Source: Thioalkalicoccus limnaeus
GTDB taxonomy: Bacteria > Pseudomonadota > Gammaproteobacteria > Chromatiales > Chromatiaceae
DNA length: 15,349 nt
Direction of reading: 5' to 3'
NCBI RefSeq assembly: GCF_041197575.1
Contig: NZ_JBDKXB010000045.1
Span: 1 to 15,349 of the forward strand
Part shown: positions 1-7,761 of the stretch, piece after piece
Layout: every line of letters begins with the position of its first letter
Numbering within the stretch: the first letter of the stretch is position 1
Made by a program: the position numbers and the translations under genes
Notes under the pieces: generated by a model
Told to the model about the DNA's origin: nothing
Seen by the model: the letters and a program-made list of their open reading frames with translations, nothing else
The model's database searches: none

Positions 1-2
1 CC

Positions 3-146
3 TGCCTGACCGGCGCTTTCCTCGGTGCGGCCCTCGGGACCCGGGCGATCCCGGCGGACTGGCTGGCGACCCTCCCGCAGCGCGACACGATCCAGGGTCT
101 GGCGGATCGGCTTCTGGCGCTGGCCCTGCCGGGGCGGCACGGCTAG
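3..146 (+). CDS. ADP-ribosylglycohydrolase family protein, C-terminal end (partial)
   Basis: The frame is open from the left edge and encodes the last 47 residues before a TAG stop. It reads as the last helices of an ADP-ribosylglycohydrolase (DraG/ADP-ribosylhydrolase fold): a Gly/Ala-rich helix (LTGAFLGAALG), then the linker AIPADWLATL, then a final helix IQGLADRLLALAL. Members of this family remove ADP-ribose from modified proteins or small molecules using a binuclear Mg site. None of the metal-binding residues lie in this fragment, so activity cannot be judged. The gene converges on the permease remnant on the other strand, about 90 bp away. The family call rests on this short tail pattern alone. 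Confidence 0.6.
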   Translation, partial: CLTGAFLGAALGTRAIPADWLATLPQRDTIQGLADRLLALALPGRHG

Positions 147-235
147 CCCGCAGCGCCCGGCGAGGTCTGCCCATTCCGGCTGGCATGAGGCGGCGCGAGG
201 GGCCGGCCGGTCCCGGCCGTTCGTGGCGAGGGGAC

Positions 236-785
236 TCACCCGTAGAGTGGCAGAAGAATGGGTACGAGGATGACGCTGGCGATCATCGCGATCAGACTGA
301 AGGGTACGCCCATCCGCAGGAAATCTGCGAACCGGAAGTTGCCCGGACCGACCACCAGGGTGTTGACCGGCGATGAGACTGGGGTCATGAAGGCGGTGGA
401 GGCCGCCAGCGCGACGATCATCGCGAACGGATAGGGCGAAGCCCCGACGCAACCCGATGACAGTCAGACCCGCCTCGTCGGCAACCCGCACATCCAGGAC
501 GGTGCGCCCGAACAGACGGGACTCGGCTGGAACGATCGCCTCGATCATCCCGAGGTCCTGGGTCCGATCGGTGAGGTAGCGGTGTGTCGCACCGAGCGGC
601 AGGATCCGGACCCCGTATTCCTCGGCCAGCCGCTCCGCCTCGATCGCGTCGGTCCGGATGTCCAAGAGCAGCACGTCGTGCGCCTCGAGCATGGTGGCTG
701 GGGTCGACTTCACGAACACGCGTCGGCGATCGCGGCCGATGGCCCTGGTGTCTGGCCGGAGTATCCGGAGATAGGCAAGATGGCG
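236..785 (-). pseudogene. Broken SLC13-type permease (TrkA_C/RCK segment fused out of frame to last TM segment)
   Basis: Two frames on the minus strand each carry part of one protein. From 785 to about 441 one frame encodes a cytosolic TrkA_C/RCK region: MLEAHDVLLLDI, then AERLAEEYGVRILPL, then MIEAIVPAESRLFGRTV and ADEAGLTVIGLRRG. From about 445 to the TGA at 236 a different frame encodes the usual C-terminus of SLC13/DASS permeases: SPYPFAMIVALAASTAFM, TPVSSPVNTLVVGPG and a last hydrophobic helix ending ILLPLYG. In intact SLC13 proteins with TrkA_C domains these blocks are separated by the rest of the second RCK domain and several membrane helices. This copy therefore has an internal deletion plus a frameshift at about 440-446. 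The N-terminal membrane half is also absent, because the RCK frame meets a stop at 786-788. Intact relatives carry anions such as sulfate or dicarboxylates across the inner membrane. This copy is very unlikely to work. Confidence 0.72.
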
Positions 786-821
786 TCAACCAGAAATCTT
801 GCACACACCAGAAATCTTGCC
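774..821. repeat. Tandem 14-bp direct repeats with a partial inverted copy
   Basis: The 14-mer ACCAGAAATCTTGC occurs perfectly at 789-802 and again at 807-820, a period of 18 bp. Upstream, GGCAAGAT at 774-781 is the exact reverse complement of ATCTTGCC at 814-821. Its shorter core GCAAGAT also pairs with ATCTTGC at 796-802. Repeated binding sites plus an inverted copy resemble an insertion-sequence end or a regulator operator. The block lies where the permease remnant loses its coding frame, which fits a mobile-element scar. No transposase fragment is seen. Two units are too few for a CRISPR array. Confidence 0.6.
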
Positions 822-1151
822 GTTCCACAGGTCGCCGACACCTCCCTGACATCTCCCAACCACCGGGGCCAGGGTTCCGAGACCCGGTGGGCCTTGCAGC
901 CCTCCCGCAAGGGCTGCGCCGGCCAGCCAAGACCGGCCTTGACCGGCACAGTTCGTCAAACGCCCCGCCCGGGGCGAGCCAGCGGTGCTCGCTCTGAGAC
1001 ACCGATGAAATCCAGGTGGCGATCTGTTATACCCTGCTGATGAGGCCGCCACCGTCCCGACCTGGCCTGATGAAGCATGATCAGCACACGGGGGAAGTCG
1101 CTGGATGAGGGGTCGCGCGAATCGAAAATACGGCCGGGGTGCGGTGATTCG
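822..1151. other. Non-coding stretch with GC-rich hairpins upstream of the lipoprotein gene
   Basis: No frame on either strand here gives a recognisable protein. Visible structure includes CACCGGG at 861-867 pairing with CCCGGTG at 883-889, and a tight hairpin CGCCCCGCCCGGGGCG at 961-976 without a following T-run. From its position the stretch is the 5' region of the hydrolase gene plus decayed DNA behind the permease remnant. I see no tRNA, small RNA family or riboswitch that I recognise. Confidence 0.5.
1025..1033 (+). promoter_or_regulatory. Possible extended -10 promoter element for the lipoprotein hydrolase
   Basis: TGTTATACC fits the extended -10 form TGn-TATAAT at six of eight informative positions, in the AT-richest spot of this intergenic region. 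No good -35 hexamer is visible at the expected spacing (ATGAAA at 1005-1010 is poor). It would give a leader of about 110 nt to the ATG at 1152. This is pattern matching only. Confidence 0.2.
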
Positions 1152-2672
1152 ATGCCAGCACGACGATTGAAGTCGATCGCGTGGCGCCTGGCAGTCGGCC
1201 TCTGCGTCGGCTTGGCCCTTGCTGGTTGCGAGTCGCTGAAGACGCGGCCACCCGAAGCGGCGGCAGAGCGCATCCACACAGCGCTCAGGGTCCTCGAATC
1301 GCCACGCGCGGGCCCCCAAGAAAGGGCCGAGGCCGTCGCCGACTATCAACGAATCGTCACCGCCGTCCTGCCCGACTTGCAAGCCAACGGCGAGAATCCG
1401 AGCTTCTCTTGGGCGCCAGCCGCGACGCCAGATTGGCTTGGACGGGACGACGTTGCGGCCCTGACCCCGGTCCGACGCCCCAGCGAAACCGTGCCCGGTC
1501 TGCACCGCGCTGGGCTCGGCGTGCCCACCGTCGGAACCGTCGACACTGGCGACAGACACGCACCGCCGACGGGCTATCGTGTACCGGTGACCCTCCTGGC
1601 CTTACCGGAGCCGTCCGACGACGAGCACCTTCAGATGCGGCTGGCCGATCCGCGGCGCATCGAATCCGTGCCCGGCATGTCGGCCCGGCTCCCGGTGGCC
1701 ATGGATCTGGAGGCCCCGATCGATGCGACGCGGGCGACCGGTCCCGGCTTCGGGGCGGGCCTGCGCTATCTGCTGCGGGTGAATCGCTTCGGCGGCCAAT
1801 CGCGAATCGTCTTCCTGCAGCCCTTCGATCCGACCAAGACCCCCGTTGTCCTGGTGCATGGCCTGATGACCACGCCTCGGATGTGGGAGCCCGTGGTCAA
1901 GGCCCTGCTCGCGGATCCGGAGATTCATCGACGGTATCAGTTCTGGTTCTTCTATTACCCGACCGGCCAACCCGTGCCCCTGTCCGCGCTGCAACTTCGC
2001 GAGGCGCTGGATACGGCCGTTGCCGAACATCGCCCGGCCAAGCCGCTGATCCTCGTCGGCTACAGCATGGGTGGCGTGCTATCGCGCGCGCTGGTGTCGC
2101 GCGTGGGACCCGACGACGCCGAGCGCATCGTCGCCGACGTCACCCAGTTGCCCGAGTCCAGCCTGACGCGCCGCGCGCTGATCTTCGAGCCGCGAACCGA
2201 CGTGGATCGGGTCGTGTTCCTGTTCACGCCGCACCGGGGCAGCCGTCTGGCCGCCAGCGGTCTGGGCCGTTTTGGCGTTCGGCTGATCCGGCTCCCGGAA
2301 TGGCTCAGATGGGAGTTGGCGGAGGCCGTGGATCCGAATCATCAGGGCCATCAGGGGCACCTGCCCACCAGCATCCATGGTCTCTCGCCTCGCTCACGGT
2401 TCCTGGAGGCGTTGGACCAAACGACACCGGCGATCCCCGTGCATTCGGTCTTCGGCAATCGCGGGCGGAGCGACCCGACGACCTGCTCGGATGGCGTGGT
2501 CTCGTGCGCGAGCGCGCACTTGGCCTGGGCTGATTCGGAACTGGTGGTCCCGACGGGCCATGGCGGGTTCGCCCATCCCGACACCCTGCAGGAGCTCCGG
2601 CGCATCCTGTTGCTTGGCACAGCGGACGACGCACCGGTTCGCCTGTCCGATCACCTTTCAAATCGCCGTTGA
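1152..2672 (+). CDS. Lipoprotein alpha/beta hydrolase (lipase/esterase-like)
   Basis: A 506-residue protein with a lipoprotein signal peptide: basic MPARRLK, a hydrophobic stretch, and lipobox LAGC with the lipidated Cys at 26. It is probably anchored in the outer membrane or periplasmic face. Residues about 27-200 are a poorly conserved N-terminal region. The alpha/beta hydrolase core begins with the beta-strand and oxyanion motif VVLVHGLM (His236-Gly237). The nucleophile elbow is GYSMGG (Ser305), the likely acid is Asp447 in CSDGVV, and the likely catalytic His is His470 in PTGHGG. The substrate cannot be read from the sequence; an acyl ester or lipid is the family expectation. An upstream ATG at 1077 would bury the signal peptide behind 25 extra residues, so 1152 is preferred although its ribosome site is weak. 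The gene ends 95 bp before the V-ATPase operon on the same strand. Co-transcription is possible but unproven. Confidence 0.85.
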   Translation: MPARRLKSIAWRLAVGLCVGLALAGCESLKTRPPEAAAERIHTALRVLESPRAGPQERAEAVADYQRIVTAVLPDLQANGENPSFSWAPAATPDWLGRDDVAALTPVRRPSETVPGLHRAGLGVPTVGTVDTGDRHAPPTGYRVPVTLLALPEPSDDEHLQMRLADPRRIESVPGMSARLPVAMDLEAPIDATRATGPGFGAGLRYLLRVNRFGGQSRIVFLQPFDPTKTPVVLVHGLMTTPRMWEPVVKALLADPEIHRRYQFWFFYYPTGQPVPLSALQLREALDTAVAEHRPAKPLILVGYSMGGVLSRALVSRVGPDDAERIVADVTQLPESSLTRRALIFEPRTDVDRVVFLFTPHRGSRLAASGLGRFGVRLIRLPEWLRWELAEAVDPNHQGHQGHLPTSIHGLSPRSRFLEALDQTTPAIPVHSVFGNRGRSDPTTCSDGVVSCASAHLAWADSELVVPTGHGGFAHPDTLQELRRILLLGTADDAPVRLSDHLSNRR

Positions 2673-2767
2673 CCCGCGACACTCGGCGCTCGTACTCTTG
2701 GATGCGGCGCCCGGCCGAATCCGGCCCTTGACGCCCGGGCTTCGCAATAGGCGATAGAGGGGATGGC

Positions 2768-4138
2768 ATGACCCAATCCTTGTTCCGGTACTCGAGGGTG
2801 ATCGAGATCGTTGGTGACATCCTGAAGATTCAGGTTTCGCCACCGGCAGGTGATCAGGGGCCGCGGATCGCCTTCGGCGACCTGGCCCTGGTCGAGGATC
2901 CGAGCGGTTTCAAATCGCTGGCCCGTGCGATCAAGATCGAGCGCGAACTGGTTTCGTTGCAGGTCTTTTCCGGCACCAAGGGTCTCTCGACACGCGCGGC
3001 CGTCCGGTTCTTCGGCCATCCGATGCGGGCCACCTATTCCGCGAACGTCCTCGGCCGCGTGTTTCGTGGTGACGGCCAGCCGTTCGACTCGGGGCCGGAC
3101 CTCTCCGAGGACCCCAAGATCGAGATCGATGGCCCGTCGGCCAACCCGGCCCGGCGCGTCCTCGCGTCGAAGATGGTCCGCACCGACGTGCCGATGATCG
3201 ACATCTTCAACTCCCTGGCCGAGAGCCAGAAGGTTCCGATCTTCTCCGTCGCCGGCGAACCCTACAACGCCTTGTTGGCCCGCATCGGTATCCAAGCCGA
3301 TGCCGATATCGTGGTGTTCGGCGGGCTGGGGCTGATCTTCGACGACTACCACTTCTTCTTGCGGCGCTTCGAGGATGCCGGCGTCTTCGCCCGGACCCTG
3401 ATGTTCGTCAATCTCGCGTCGGACCCGGTCGTCGAACGACTGCTGGTTCCGGACATGGCGCTCGCCGTCGCCGAGCGTTTCGCGGTCGACGAAGGCAAAC
3501 GCGTCCTCGTGCTCCTGACCGACATGACGGCCTATGCCGATGCGATGAAAGAAGTCGGGATTGCGATGGAGTCCGTCCCGTCCAATCGCGGCTACATGGG
3601 CGACCTCTATTCGCAACTGGCGCGACGATACGAAAAGGCCGCCGACTTCAAGGACGGCGGGTCGCTGACGATCCTGACCGTGACCACGATGCCGGGCGGC
3701 GATGTCACGCACCCGGTCCCGGACAACACCGGCTATATCACCGAAGGGCAGTTCTACCTCCACGACGGCATGCTCGATCCGTTCGGATCCCTGTCGCGGC
3801 TCAAGCAGCACCTGATCGGCAAGGTCACGCGCGAAGACCACGGTCAGATCATGAACACCATGATTCGTTTCTATTCCGGTGCCCGCGATGCCGAGCAGAA
3901 ACAGGCGATGGCCTTCGATCTGTCCGAGTTCGATCATCGGCTGATCCGGTTCGGGCGCCTGTTCCGCGAGCGTTTCATGGACATCGACGTCAGTCTGCCG
4001 CTCGAAAAGGGCCTCGATCTCTGCTGGCAGACCCTGGCCGAGTGCTTCGAGCGCGAGGAGTTGATGATGCGCGACAACCTGATCGACAAGTACCTGCCGT
4101 CGCTCGACGAACAAGAGACGGATCCGGCCACGGCCTGA
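2768..4138 (+). CDS. ntpB: V/A-type ATPase subunit B (non-catalytic)
   Basis: A 456-residue non-catalytic nucleotide-site subunit of the V1/A1 head, which alternates with subunit A in the hexameric ring. The N-terminal beta-barrel starts at VIEIVGDILKIQV. The P-loop position is degenerate (SVAGEPYNALLARIG, no GKT/S), as expected for B rather than A. Family landmarks follow: LLTDMTAYADAMKEV, then VPSNRGYMGDLYSQLARRYE, then TMPGGDVTHPVPDNTGYITE around residues 308-326. The C-terminal helical domain has DHRLIRFGRLFRERFMDID. The start has a good ribosome site, AGAGGGG about 6 bp upstream. It is the first gene of the operon here, whereas in Chlamydia-type operons B follows A. The sequence looks complete and of normal length. 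Confidence 0.95.
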   Translation: MTQSLFRYSRVIEIVGDILKIQVSPPAGDQGPRIAFGDLALVEDPSGFKSLARAIKIERELVSLQVFSGTKGLSTRAAVRFFGHPMRATYSANVLGRVFRGDGQPFDSGPDLSEDPKIEIDGPSANPARRVLASKMVRTDVPMIDIFNSLAESQKVPIFSVAGEPYNALLARIGIQADADIVVFGGLGLIFDDYHFFLRRFEDAGVFARTLMFVNLASDPVVERLLVPDMALAVAERFAVDEGKRVLVLLTDMTAYADAMKEVGIAMESVPSNRGYMGDLYSQLARRYEKAADFKDGGSLTILTVTTMPGGDVTHPVPDNTGYITEGQFYLHDGMLDPFGSLSRLKQHLIGKVTREDHGQIMNTMIRFYSGARDAEQKQAMAFDLSEFDHRLIRFGRLFRERFMDIDVSLPLEKGLDLCWQTLAECFEREELMMRDNLIDKYLPSLDEQETDPATA

Positions 4139-4165
4139 CGTCGAAAACGGGAAACGGACGGTCAC

Positions 4166-4771
4166 ATGTCACGTATCGGTCTCAGTAAATCGTCGCTGGC
4201 GAAGCAGAATCGTGACCTGCAAACCTACGAACGCTATCTGCCGGCGCTCGATCTGAAGCGCAAGCAGATCATGGCCGAACGAGCCAAGGAGCAGATTGCC
4301 GAGCAACAGACGCAGCGCGAGATCGCCGCGTTGCATGAACGGGTGCGCGAGACGCTGCCGATGCTCGCGAATCGCGAGATCGAGCTCGATGGGCTGATCA
4401 GGGTCGAGCGGATTCGCCTTGGCGAGGAGAACCTGTTGGGGACCCGTCTCCCCGTGCTCGAAGGGCTGGATCTCGTCCGAGGCGATTATGGCTACCTGAG
4501 CAAGCCTCACTGGGTCGACACCCTGGTCGACATCCTCGCCGAGATGCTGACGCTCGAGGCACGGCTCGCCCTGCACCAACGCCGGACCGACCTGCTCGAG
4601 GAGGCCGTGCGCAAGGTCACGCAGCGGGTCAACCTGTTCGACAAGGTATTGATCCCGAAGGCACGCGCGAACATCAAGCGGATTCGTGTCCATCTGTCGG
4701 ACGCCGAGCGCGCGGCGATCGTACGTTCCAAGCTGGCGAAGGGCAAACGCGCGAAGGGAGGGGTGGCGTGA
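4166..4771 (+). CDS. ntpD: V/A-type ATPase subunit D (central rotor shaft)
   Basis: A 201-residue subunit of the central stalk that turns inside the A/B ring and passes torque to the membrane rotor. The N-terminal helix (SKSSLAKQNRDLQTYERY) and a long C-terminal helix form the antiparallel coiled coil of the shaft. The diagnostic C-terminal block RVNLFDKVLIPKARANIKRI is followed by VRSKLAKGKRAK. The gene starts 27 bp after subunit B. Its TGA overlaps the GTG start of subunit I (GTGA), implying translational coupling. The length is normal for the family. Confidence 0.94.
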   Translation: MSRIGLSKSSLAKQNRDLQTYERYLPALDLKRKQIMAERAKEQIAEQQTQREIAALHERVRETLPMLANREIELDGLIRVERIRLGEENLLGTRLPVLEGLDLVRGDYGYLSKPHWVDTLVDILAEMLTLEARLALHQRRTDLLEEAVRKVTQRVNLFDKVLIPKARANIKRIRVHLSDAERAAIVRSKLAKGKRAKGGVA

Positions 4772-6573
4772 GCATCCAACAGCTGAACCGTGTGACCCTG
4801 GCTGGATTGGCCGGCGAAAAGGGCCTCGTCCTGGAACGGCTTCAGGACCTCGGCTGCCTGCATTTGATTCCGCTTCGGCCGGCACCGCGGGAACCGGAGA
4901 AGGAGCCGGCCGAACATGCGATCGAGGCGCTGCAGGCCCTGCGTCACCTGCGCGATGCGCGCGAGAGGCGCCGCCAGATCCGCGACGCCGAAGGCTTCGA
5001 TCTTCCAGGGACGATCCGCGCCGTACTGGACAACCAGCAACGGCAACGCGACGTCGGCGACCGGATCGACGCACTGCGGGTGCGCATCGCTGAGCTCGCG
5101 CCCTGGGGCGAGTTCGATCTGCCGCCCGAGGCCGATCTCGCCGGACAGCGACTCTGGTTCTACATGATTCCGCGGCGGCAGATGGACCAGCTGACCAGGC
5201 TCGAACTGCCGTGGCAGGTCGTCCATCGCGATCACCGGCACGCCTGGGTGGTGGTGATCCACCCGGAGGAGCCACCGCGCGATGCCCTACCGGTCGCGCG
5301 CGCCAAGACCGGCGCCCTCAGCCTCTCCGAGCTCCACCGCCGACTAGAGGCCGCCGAGCTCGAGCTCGAAGACGCCCAGGCGGAGCATTACGCGCTCACC
5401 CGGTGGATCGACCTGATCGCCAGTCACCTGGCCGAGGCCGAAGACCAGGCGCAACAGCGGCATGCGCAGTCCCAGACGCGGGACGAAGAGGCCCTGTTCC
5501 TGGTCCAGGGTTGGGCACCCGACGACGCACTGGAGTCGATCCAGGCACTCGCCGACGATCGGGCGCTGGCCCTCGTGATCGAGCCGCCCGCTCCGGGCGA
5601 TGCGCCGCCCACGCTGCTCGACAATCCAGCGCCCCTCGCCGCTGGCCAGGATCTGGTCGCCTTCTACCAGATGCCGGCCTACGACTCCTGGGACCCCTCG
5701 CGGGTCCTGTTCTTCTCGTTCGCGGCCTTCTTCGCGATGATATTGGGCGATGCCGGCTATGCCGCCCTCCTGGGCCTGCTGTTGGCCCTCTACTGGACCA
5801 AGCTCGGTCGTGGCGCACTCGGTCAGCGGCTGCGTCTGCTGGCCGCGACCCTGGTCGGGACCTCGCTGGTCTGGGGCGTGCTGGTGGGCGGCTATTTCGG
5901 CGTCTCGCCGGAACCCGACAGCCTGCTGGGGCGACTCCACCTGTTGGACATCAACGACTTCGAGACCATGATGCGCCTGTCGGTCGGCATCGGTGTCGCC
6001 CATCTGATCCTTGCCAACCTCGAGATGGCCGGTGTCCGGCCGGGTCGCGCGGCAGGACGGGTCGCGCTCGGCTGGATCGCCGTACTGATCGGGGCCTACG
6101 GCTTCTGGCTCGCGAGCGGTTTCGATGCGGCCCCCTGGCTCACCACGGGCACGGCGGGATTGGCGGTCGTCGGATTGATTGCAATCCTCCTTCTCGGCAG
6201 CGATCGTCCGCTGAACGGCCTCGGATCCCTGGCCTGGCGCCTGCTCGATGGTCTCCAGAATCTGGCCCGGGTCGCGCAGGCCTTCGGTGACGTCCTCTCC
6301 TACCTCCGGCTCTTCGCCCTGGGCCTCGCGTCGGCCTCGCTGGCCATCACCTTCAACGGGCTGGCGCGCGACGTCAGCAGCGAGTTGCCAGGGCTCGGGC
6401 TGTTGCTGGCGATCCTGATCTTCCTCGTCGGTCATGCCCTCAACCTGCTGCTCGCCATCATCAGCGGCGTCGTCCATGGCCTGCGTCTCAACTTCATCGA
6501 GTTCTACAACTGGGCACTGGCCGGCGAGGGCTACCCCTTCAAACCCTTCAGACGGACGGAGTTGCGCAAATGA
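4768..6573 (+). CDS. ntpI: V/A-type ATPase subunit I (membrane stator, a-subunit homologue)
   Basis: A 601-residue inner-membrane stator subunit that forms the ion half-channels beside the K ring. Residues 1 to about 300 are the soluble arm, rich in charged coiled coil (for example about 190-240). About seven hydrophobic segments follow, near residues 311-338, 355-378, 404-422, 430-451, 461-478, 508-533 and 542-572. The first carries the conserved DPSRVLFFSFAAFFAMILGD pattern. The essential channel arginine is Arg514 in SYLRLFALGLASASLA. The end has VVHGLRLNFIEFY (Arg573) and the usual GEGYPFKPF tail. GTG is the start, preceded by GAAGGGAGGGG. The stop overlaps the K start as ATGA. The sequence is intact and complete. 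Confidence 0.93.
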   Translation: MSIQQLNRVTLAGLAGEKGLVLERLQDLGCLHLIPLRPAPREPEKEPAEHAIEALQALRHLRDARERRRQIRDAEGFDLPGTIRAVLDNQQRQRDVGDRIDALRVRIAELAPWGEFDLPPEADLAGQRLWFYMIPRRQMDQLTRLELPWQVVHRDHRHAWVVVIHPEEPPRDALPVARAKTGALSLSELHRRLEAAELELEDAQAEHYALTRWIDLIASHLAEAEDQAQQRHAQSQTRDEEALFLVQGWAPDDALESIQALADDRALALVIEPPAPGDAPPTLLDNPAPLAAGQDLVAFYQMPAYDSWDPSRVLFFSFAAFFAMILGDAGYAALLGLLLALYWTKLGRGALGQRLRLLAATLVGTSLVWGVLVGGYFGVSPEPDSLLGRLHLLDINDFETMMRLSVGIGVAHLILANLEMAGVRPGRAAGRVALGWIAVLIGAYGFWLASGFDAAPWLTTGTAGLAVVGLIAILLLGSDRPLNGLGSLAWRLLDGLQNLARVAQAFGDVLSYLRLFALGLASASLAITFNGLARDVSSELPGLGLLLAILIFLVGHALNLLLAIISGVVHGLRLNFIEFYNWALAGEGYPFKPFRRTELRK

Positions 6574-7016
6574 ACGAGTTCGTGGTTGCGCTGGGCTGGG
6601 CCGGGCTCTTCGCGCCGATGGCCCTGGGGGCGATCGGCAGCGTCATCGGCTGTGCCATAGCCGGACAGGCGGCCATCGGGGCCATGGTCGACACCGAATC
6701 CGGGTACGGACGCTATATCGGCGTCTCGGTCATGCCCTCGTCGAACGTGATCTACGGGATCGTCATCATGTTCAGCCTGCAACGCGAGGTGACCCCGGAG
6801 TCCGCCCCCGGCCTCTTCGGCATCGGCATCCTGGCCGGATTGGCGCTGCTCCTGTCGGCCATGCGCCAAGGCGAGGTCTGCGCCTCGGCGATCCATGCCA
6901 GCAAGACCAAACCCGAGATCTTCGGTCTCTCGCTGGCCCCGGCCGCGATCGTCGAGGGCTTTGCCGTCTTCGCCTTCGTCTTTGCGCTGGTCCTGGCTGG
7001 CGGCATCCCGGGTTGA
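6570..7016 (+). CDS. ntpK: V/A-type ATPase subunit K (proteolipid rotor ring)
   Basis: A 148-residue proteolipid with four transmembrane helices in two hairpins; copies form the rotor ring that carries H+ or Na+. Only the second hairpin has the ion-binding carboxylate, Glu129 in IVEGFAVFAF. Gln100 in RQGEV lies 29 residues before it, the same spacing as Gln110 to Glu139 in the Na+-binding NtpK of Enterococcus hirae (family knowledge). The TM2 site, Leu61/Thr64/Gln65 there, aligns with Met55/Ser58/Asn59 here in MPSSNVIYG. These are milder polar replacements, so the ion cannot be decided by eye. The start overlaps the subunit I stop (ATGA). Four helices with one carboxylate is the V-type, not the F-type, ring design. 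Confidence 0.92.
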   Translation: MNEFVVALGWAGLFAPMALGAIGSVIGCAIAGQAAIGAMVDTESGYGRYIGVSVMPSSNVIYGIVIMFSLQREVTPESAPGLFGIGILAGLALLLSAMRQGEVCASAIHASKTKPEIFGLSLAPAAIVEGFAVFAFVFALVLAGGIPG

Positions 7017-7044
7017 TCCCAACACCAGCAAGAGGCACACGCCC

Positions 7045-7746
7045 ATGACCCTCGAACGAACGGATACACCGAAAGGTCAGGCCTCGTCCGGCATCGAAAC
7101 CTTGATCGGGCGATTGCGTGACGAGGGGGTCCAGGCTGGCCGCGCCGAGGCGCAGCGGATCGAGACCGAGGCACGGCGCGAGGCGGCGCGGATCGTCCGC
7201 GAGGCCGAGGCCCAGGCCCAGGCCATCCGCGAGGCCGCTCAACGAGAGACCGAGGCCCTGCGCAAAGGGGGCGAAGAGGCCCTGCGGATCGCGATGCGCG
7301 ACACCCTGCTGCGCCTGAAGGCCGAGCTCTCGGACCGTTTCGGTGACGAGGTTCGGCGCCTGATCGCGGCCAAGATGGAACAGGAAGACTTTCTCGAACG
7401 CTTGATCCTCGAGGTCGCGGCGCGGGCGCGCGCCGAGAGCGGGATCGACCGCGGCCAAGCCATCGAGGTCCAGTTACCCAAGGCCTTGGTGAGCCCGGAG
7501 GAATTGCGCCGCAATCCACTGGAATTGCGCGAGGGCTCGCTGTCTCATTTCGTGTTGTCGCTCGCCGGCAACATCCTGACCGACGGCGTGACCTTCGGCG
7601 TGGCCCCCGACGGCGGGCGGGGAATTCGCCTCGCCCTGGTCGGCCAGGACATCCATATCGATCTGACCGACGAGACGATCGCCGCGACCTTGCTTGCGCA
7701 CCTGCAACCGCGTTTTCGGGCGATCCTCGCCGGTATGGTGAAGTAG
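7045..7746 (+). CDS. ntpE: V/A-type ATPase subunit E (peripheral stalk)
   Basis: A 233-residue peripheral stalk subunit linking the A/B head to the membrane stator. Residues about 20-85 form a long Ala/Glu/Arg-rich coiled coil (EAQRIETEARREAARIVREA). A C-terminal globular head follows, with ALVSPEELRRNPLELREGSL and the strand-rich end containing GGRGIRLALVGQDIHIDLT. The ATG at 7045 is chosen because AGAGG lies 7-14 bp upstream. Earlier in-frame ATGs fall inside subunit K and add residues unlike the family. It starts 28 bp after K and 15 bp separate it from the next gene. No separate G/H partner for the stalk heterodimer is seen in the window. Confidence 0.85.
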   Translation: MTLERTDTPKGQASSGIETLIGRLRDEGVQAGRAEAQRIETEARREAARIVREAEAQAQAIREAAQRETEALRKGGEEALRIAMRDTLLRLKAELSDRFGDEVRRLIAAKMEQEDFLERLILEVAARARAESGIDRGQAIEVQLPKALVSPEELRRNPLELREGSLSHFVLSLAGNILTDGVTFGVAPDGGRGIRLALVGQDIHIDLTDETIAATLLAHLQPRFRAILAGMVK

Positions 7747-7761
7747 AACCACGAGGCAACC

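Noticed and set aside
789..820. Two direct repeats as a CRISPR array
   Set aside because: There are only two 14-bp units with a 4-bp spacer and no cas genes.
961..976. GC hairpin CGCCCC/GGGGCG as a rho-independent terminator
   Set aside because: No T-run follows on either strand and no gene ends nearby.
418..1002. Minus-strand frame of 194 codons over the permease remnant
   Set aside because: It is in a different frame from both recognisable permease pieces and reads as low-complexity Arg/Pro sequence.
786..1559. Minus-strand frame of 257 codons overlapping the lipoprotein hydrolase start
   Set aside because: It is antisense to a gene with a clear signal peptide and has no recognisable domain.
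2728..2757. TTGACG with a GCGATA/CGATAG hexamer as a promoter for the ATPase operon
   Set aside because: The -10 match is poor and transcription would begin inside the ribosome site, leaving almost no leader.
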